Source: Oxalobacteraceae bacterium | GTDB taxonomy: Bacteria > Pseudomonadota > Gammaproteobacteria > Burkholderiales > Burkholderiaceae_D | Reading direction: 5' to 3' | DNA: 64,000 bases | NCBI GenBank assembly: GCA_030698225.1 | Contig: JAUYNR010000087.1 | Location: 1-64,000 of the forward strand | Shown: piece by piece, positions 59,094 through 64,000 of the stretch | Layout: the number at the start of each line of letters is the position of its first letter | Numbering within the stretch: position 1 is the first letter of the stretch | Program-made: the position numbers and the translations under genes | Notes under the pieces: model-generated | What the model was told of the DNA's origin: nothing | Database searches by the model: none | What the model saw: only the letters and a program-made list of their open reading frames with translations

Positions 59094-59343
59094 TCCTTGC
59101 GTTTTGGGAGGGCATGAGAAAAACCAGCGCCCGGCTGGTTTTTTTGTGTCCGGCACCGTCGCATCCGGTGCGGTTGTCATTCGAGCGTCACAATCCCCGC
59201 GTACATTTTCACATGTTGCGTTGCACAAGGACGCGTGCAAGCCTGCAAGCGAACCGGCGCTGCGGCAGAGCGTCGAAAACGCTGTTACTGATTCTTGTAC
59301 CGATTGAGGAGTTTCGAATATGCACGGTATTACCGGCAACAAA

Positions 59344-61020
59344 ATGAGTCTGAACAATTTTGCTATCAGTACCCGCCTGAGCGCCGGCTTTGCCGCGGTG
59401 CTGATCCTGATGCTGGCGATAGCCGGCCTGGGCATCGCCCGGCTGCAGGCGGTCGGCGAGGTGGCGCACACGATGTCGTCCGAAACCATGGTGGTCGAGC
59501 GTCTCGGCGCCGAATGGTTTACCGAGATAAGCGTCAATAGCGCGCGCACCGTAGCGGTGGCCAGGACCGATGAGCCGGAATCCCAGGATTATTTCAAGGA
59601 GCAAATCAAATCCACCAATGCCAGAATCGGCGCGATCCAAAAAAGCCTGGAGCCGATGATCGCATCAGCCCAAGGCAAGACATTGCTGCAGGATATCGCT
59701 GAAAAACGCCGGAAATATGAAGCTGTCGGCGGCGCCGTGCTGGAGCTGAAACGGACCGGCAGGAATGCGCTTGCCGACCAGATGATAGAGGAGAAATTCC
59801 TGCCGGCGGTGGCTGCCTATCTGCACAGTGCCCGCCAGCTGATTGCCTATCAACAAAGCCAGTCGCTGGCGCTGGCCAGCCAGGCCGACCGTCATTTCCA
59901 GGACGGCCGCATGCTGCTGGCGTCGCTCAGCGTGGCTGCGCTGTTGCTCGGGCTGGCGTGCGCGTGGCTGATCAGCCGTTCCATCTCGGGGCCGTTAAAC
60001 GCAGCGCTGCGGATTGCCCGGCGCGTCGCCGTCGGCGACCTGTCGGCGCAGATCGTGGTGACCGGCAAGGATGAAACCGGCCAGCTGCTGGCAGCGTTGC
60101 GCGACATGAATGCCGCGTTGCATCAAATTATCGGCAACGTCCGCCACAGCACCGACACCATCGCACTGGCATCGGGCGAAATCGCCTCCGGCAACCTCGA
60201 TCTGTCGGCGCGTACCGAAGAACAGGCCGGTTCGCTGCAGCAGACCGCCGCCTCGATGGAACAGCTGACTTCCACCGTCAGGCAAAATGCCGACAACGCG
60301 CGCCAGGCCAACCAGCTGGCGGTATCGGCCTCCGGCGTCGCAGTCAAGGGCGGTCAGATGGTGGCGCTGGTGGTCGACACCATGGGCTCGATCAAGGCCA
60401 GCTCCGGCAAGATCGCCGACATCATCGGCGTCATCGACGGCATCGCGTTCCAGACCAATATCCTGGCGCTGAATGCGGCGGTCGAAGCGGCGCGCGCCGG
60501 CGAACAGGGCCGTGGCTTCGCGGTGGTGGCCACCGAAGTGCGCAATCTGGCGCAGCGCAGCGCCAGCGCCGCGAAGGAAATCAAGGCGCTGATCGACGAC
60601 TCGGTGCAACAGGTCGATGCCGGCAGCGTGCTGGTCGGGCAGGCCGGCGCCACCATGGGCGAGATTGTCGCCAGCGTCAGGAAGGTGACCGACATCATGA
60701 GCGAGATCACCGCCGCCAGCCAGGAGCAAAGCGACGGCATCGAACAGGTCAACCAGGCGATCGGCCAGATGGATGATGTCACGCAGCAAAACGCCGCGCT
60801 GGTCGAACAGGCCGCCGCCGCCGCCGAAAGCCTGCAGGAGCAGGCCGCGTCGCTGGCGCAGGCGGTCAGCGTGTTCAGGCTGGGCAGCGAAACCCCGGCG
60901 CCGTCCGTTGCAGCGCGTGCACCGCAACGCGTAATCCGGCAGGCGGGCGGCAACCGCCTGGCGCGCGGGAAGCCGCTGGCGGGACCGGAAAAGAGGCTTC
61001 CAGCGGTCCTGTGCAGTTGA
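59344..61020 (+). CDS. Methyl-accepting chemotaxis protein
   Basis: HAMP domain, [55 protein letters not shown]. Confidence 0.96.
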   Translation: MSLNNFAISTRLSAGFAAVLILMLAIAGLGIARLQAVGEVAHTMSSETMVVERLGAEWFTEISVNSARTVAVARTDEPESQDYFKEQIKSTNARIGAIQKSLEPMIASAQGKTLLQDIAEKRRKYEAVGGAVLELKRTGRNALADQMIEEKFLPAVAAYLHSARQLIAYQQSQSLALASQADRHFQDGRMLLASLSVAALLLGLACAWLISRSISGPLNAALRIARRVAVGDLSAQIVVTGKDETGQLLAALRDMNAALHQIIGNVRHSTDTIALASGEIASGNLDLSARTEEQAGSLQQTAASMEQLTSTVRQNADNARQANQLAVSASGVAVKGGQMVALVVDTMGSIKASSGKIADIIGVIDGIAFQTNILALNAAVEAARAGEQGRGFAVVATEVRNLAQRSASAAKEIKALIDDSVQQVDAGSVLVGQAGATMGEIVASVRKVTDIMSEITAASQEQSDGIEQVNQAIGQMDDVTQQNAALVEQAAAAAESLQEQAASLAQAVSVFRLGSETPAPSVAARAPQRVIRQAGGNRLARGKPLAGPEKRLPAVLCS

Positions 61021-61437
61021 ATATACGTATGTATGTATATTTAAAGTGGCAATGAAACAATGCGCAAATATCGTTGTTTTTGCATATACTCCAGATAATA
61101 TCCAAGTCTGCGGGAAAACTCCCTGTCCCGCTGGCGGGAGAGAGGTGGGGAGAGGGTGCACGCAATGGCCAGCGTGGCCCAAACAGCGCGCAACCTTGAC
61201 TCCTGCACCCGGCTTCATTGCCACGGTGGTTTCAGGCCGTGCCGTTACCAGGATCGCCTGCACCGGGAGTTTCCGTTATTCAGGGTTTGTTGCCGGATTC
61301 GCGTGGGCATTCGATGCCCCAATCAGGACTCCAGACTTGCCGACAAGCAAAACTCCGGCGTGATTAGCTTGATTGCGCCAGGGAAAGCCGTGATACTGGA
61401 TGGAAATAAATCAAATTTCTATCCTTTGGGAAACGCG

Positions 61438-62229
61438 ATGAATACATGGATGATGAATGGCGTTTTTGCCCTGTTTTTTTTCCTGGTAGCGACCGGCCTG
61501 TTTTTCTTTGTGGTAACAAGGGGCGCACTGCTGGTGCGCGGATTGTCATCGGGTTCAGGCAGTGAAAAGTCGCACGTGTATCCGATCTATTCGAACATGC
61601 GGCTGATCAAGCTGGTGGATTTTCAACCCATCATCTCCGCAATACTGCTGTTCCAATATCACGGCCTGGTTTCGAAGATTGTCTCCGGACTCGAGCGGTC
61701 CGACCTGAAGAACAAGAAAGTGCTGATCACCTCATGCGCATTCGGCAATGTGATTCCGAGAGTCGTTCAGGCAGCTCTCAATGCAGGCGCGGAGCGCGTC
61801 CTTATCGTCGATATCATTCACAATGAACTTGCGCATGCAAGGAGCAAGCTTGGCAATTTTTCCGGCAAGGTGGATTTCATCGAAGATAACGCCACGTCGA
61901 TGAAGCAGGAGGATGGCGTTGTCGACGCCAACGTCATATTCTTTCTGCTCCATGAACTGCCGCACCATCTGAAGGTGCAGGCGCTGAATGAGGCCGGACG
62001 CTTGCTGGCTCCGGGAGGAAAACTGTTTCTTGCGGAATTCCATCGACCGGAGCCGCGGGTGCTGCGCGCGCTGAGCTGGACCTACTTCAAGGTGTTCGAG
62101 CCGCTCGGTCTTACGCTCTGGAATACGCACGACCCGCTGATCTGTTTGGAAAACATCGGGGGATGGACGTGTGAGCGTACAACGTTCTTCTTCGGAAACT
62201 TCCAGATAATCACCGCAACAAAGCGATAG
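61438..62229 (+). CDS. Class I SAM methyltransferase-fold protein, RquA-like (rhodoquinone-type), membrane-anchored
   Basis: N-terminal TM segment; VYPIYSNMRLIKLVDFQPIISAILLFQYHGLVSKI, VLITSCAFGNVIPRVV, VIFFLLHELPHHLKVQALNEAGRLLAPGGKLFLAEFHRPEP. Confidence 0.55.
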   Translation: MNTWMMNGVFALFFFLVATGLFFFVVTRGALLVRGLSSGSGSEKSHVYPIYSNMRLIKLVDFQPIISAILLFQYHGLVSKIVSGLERSDLKNKKVLITSCAFGNVIPRVVQAALNAGAERVLIVDIIHNELAHARSKLGNFSGKVDFIEDNATSMKQEDGVVDANVIFFLLHELPHHLKVQALNEAGRLLAPGGKLFLAEFHRPEPRVLRALSWTYFKVFEPLGLTLWNTHDPLICLENIGGWTCERTTFFFGNFQIITATKR

Positions 62230-62234
62230 CCTCT

Positions 62235-62286
62235 GGCAGCGGACCCGGCCGCGGCCACTTGCGGTCGGGGCCGGGTCCGCTCCTGC
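62235..62286. repeat. REP type-2 degenerate copy
   Basis: GGCAGCGGACCCGGCCGCGGCCACTTGCGGTCGGGGCCGGGTCCGCTCCTGC. Confidence 0.8.
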
Positions 62287-62296
62287 GAACTTCCAT

Positions 62297-63373
62297 TTAG
62301 CGGTTCGCGCCGGCTTCGTACCAGGGTTTGCTCGCGTTTACCACCTTCACCACCAGCAGCATCACCGGCACTTCGATCAGCACGCCGACCACGGTCGCCA
62401 GCGCGGCGCCGGATTCGAAGCCGAACAGGCTGATCGCTGCCGCCACCGCCAGCTCGAAGAAATTGGAGGCGCCGATCAGCGCCGACGGGCAGGCCACCGA
62501 ATGCTTTTCCCCGACTTTGCGGTTGAGCCAGTAGGCCAGCGCCGAATTGAAGAAGACCTGGATCAGGATCGGCACCGCCAGCAGTGCAATCACCAGCGGC
62601 TGCTGCAGTATCGCGTCGCCCTGGAAGGCGAACAGCAGCACCAGAGTCAGCAGCAGCGCGGACACCGACCACGGCTGGATCTGGTGCAGCACCGCATCGA
62701 ACCTGGCTGTACCTTTGGCCAGCAGCGCGCGCCGGATCAGCTGGGCGATGATCACCGGCAGCACGATATACAGCACCACCGAGGTCAGCAGCGTGGCCCA
62801 CGGCACGATGATGCTGGATACGCCCAGCAGCAAAGCGACCAGCGGCGCGAACGCGAACACCATGATCAGGTCGTTGATCGCCACCTGCGACAGCGTGAAA
62901 TAGGGGTCGCCGCCGGTCAGACGGCTCCAGACGAACACCATCGCGGTGCAGGGCGCGGCCGCCAGCAGGATCAGGCCGGCGATGTAGGAGTCGATCTGCG
63001 CGCTGGGCAAATACGGTGCGAACCAGACCCGGATGAACAGCCAGCCCAGGAATGCCATCGAAAACGGCTTCACCGCCCAGTTGACGAACAGCGTGACGGC
63101 GATGCCCTTGCTGTGCTGGCGCACCTGATGCAATGCGCCGAAGTCGATCTTCAGCAGCATCGGGATGATCATCACCCAGATCAGCAGGCCGACCGGCAGG
63201 TTGACCTTGGCGACTTCCATCGCGCCGATCGCCTGGAACAGATTCGGCCAGCCCTGGCCGAGCGCGATTCCGGCCACGATGCACAGCGCGACCCAGGCCG
63301 TCAGGTAGCGCTCGAACAGATTCAGCGGCGCGCCGATTGCCTGTTTGAGGATGACTTCAGAGGGTGCAGACAT
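62297..63373 (-). CDS. Arsenite efflux transporter, ACR3 family
   Basis: LNLFERYLTAWVALCIVAGIALGQ, NWAVKPFSMAFLGWLFIR, AAPCTAMVFVWSRLTGGDP. Confidence 0.95.
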   Translation of the reverse strand: MSAPSEVILKQAIGAPLNLFERYLTAWVALCIVAGIALGQGWPNLFQAIGAMEVAKVNLPVGLLIWVMIIPMLLKIDFGALHQVRQHSKGIAVTLFVNWAVKPFSMAFLGWLFIRVWFAPYLPSAQIDSYIAGLILLAAAPCTAMVFVWSRLTGGDPYFTLSQVAINDLIMVFAFAPLVALLLGVSSIIVPWATLLTSVVLYIVLPVIIAQLIRRALLAKGTARFDAVLHQIQPWSVSALLLTLVLLFAFQGDAILQQPLVIALLAVPILIQVFFNSALAYWLNRKVGEKHSVACPSALIGASNFFELAVAAAISLFGFESGAALATVVGVLIEVPVMLLVVKVVNASKPWYEAGANR

Positions 63374-63391
63374 GAATGCTCCGGTAAAAAA

Positions 63392-63889
63392 TTATTGGCT
63401 TTGGCCCATCGCGTGCAATTGCTTTTGCAGCGACAGCCGATCAAGCTTGTCCAGCGGCAGGCTCAGGAACAACTGGATACGGTTGATGATTTCGATATGG
63501 GTGCGTATGAAAGCCCTGCGTATGGTTTCGTCGTCGCCTTCCACATGCGAAGGGTCGGCGAATCCCCAGTGTGCGGTGACCGGTTGTCCGGGCCAGATCG
63601 GGCAGACTTCGCCGGCGGCCTGATCGCATACGGTGAAAATGAAATCCATCTTCGGCGCGCCGGACACGGCAAACTCGTCCCAGCTCTTGCTGCGCAAAGT
63701 GCTGACGTCATAGTGGTTGTGTTGCAACAATTCCAGTGTCAGCGGGTGCACGTCGCCGCGCGGGTGGCTGCCCGCGCTGTAGGCGCGAAAGCGTGCTGCG
63801 CCGAGATGTTTCAGCACGGCCTCGGCAATGATGCTGCGCGCCGAGTTGCCGGTGCACAGGAACAGTACGTTGTAAATCTTGTCGCTCAT
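63392..63889 (-). CDS. arsC: Arsenate reductase (LMW-PTP-like ArsC)
   Basis: VLFLCTGNSARSIIAEAVLKHLG, TVCDQAAGEVCPIWPGQPVTAHWGFADPS. Confidence 0.95.
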   Translation of the reverse strand: MSDKIYNVLFLCTGNSARSIIAEAVLKHLGAARFRAYSAGSHPRGDVHPLTLELLQHNHYDVSTLRSKSWDEFAVSGAPKMDFIFTVCDQAAGEVCPIWPGQPVTAHWGFADPSHVEGDDETIRRAFIRTHIEIINRIQLFLSLPLDKLDRLSLQKQLHAMGQSQ

Positions 63890-64000
63890 GCTGTCTTTCC
63901 TTTGGCAATGTCCGGAGATGATGTATACGGTGTATGTCCAAGTTCCAGCAGGCGCACCACGCCGACCGGTTCCTCGGCCAGCAGCGGCACCAGCGCGGTG
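63886..64000 (-). CDS. C-terminal fragment of an upstream ars-operon gene (runs off window), family not resolved
   Basis: Reverse frame ...TALVPLLAEEPVGVVRLLELGHTPYTSSPDIAKGKTA-stop, overlapping arsC start as ATGA. Confidence 0.5.
   Translation of the reverse strand, partial: TALVPLLAEEPVGVVRLLELGHTPYTSSPDIAKGKTA

Noticed and set aside
58110-59549. 479-aa minus-strand ORF opposite the DNA ligase
   Set aside because: Antisense shadow; ligase motifs lie on the plus strand.
1-64000. tRNA or rRNA genes
   Set aside because: No recognisable cloverleaf with CCA/T-loop or rRNA segment found by inspection.

Overview
This 64 kb window looks like a chromosomal segment from a betaproteobacterium, probably Burkholderiales/Oxalobacteraceae-like (inference from gene content only). 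Conserved blocks: murU-amgK, lptD-surA-pdxA-rsmA, gloA, yqgE-ruvX-pyrR-pyrB-pyrC' (dihydroorotase-like), plsC and apaH. A large surface-polysaccharide locus follows: rmlBAC, an interrupted rmlD, wzx, glycosyltransferases, an EpsG/Wzy-like polymerase, a putative L-QuiNAc/L-FucNAc nucleotide-sugar set, a sugar-phosphate transferase, a WbpM-like dehydratase, Wzz, a phosphomannomutase and waaA. After it come a two-synthetase cyanophycin locus with an ABC transporter and a DUF1854 protein, cbpA/cbpM, a periplasmic-type ATP-dependent DNA ligase, an MCP, an RquA-like methyltransferase and an ars operon. The most striking signal is a dispersed REP/BIME family (GTAGGAGCGCACCCGGGCGCGA...TCGCGCCCGGGTGCGCTCCTAC, about 14 sites) together with a RAYT (REP-associated tyrosine transposase) gene flanked by the same repeat. 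REP copies sit next to three separate MNT/HEPN (MntA/HepT-like) toxin-antitoxin modules. At two loci the REP appears to have been duplicated with a piece of a neighbouring gene: the rmlD promoter plus 5' end twice, and the 3' end of the sugar transferase once. This gives a 5.8 kb accessory island that splits the rml operon between rmlC and rmlD. All calls come from reading the sequence and the supplied ORF translations; no database searches were run.
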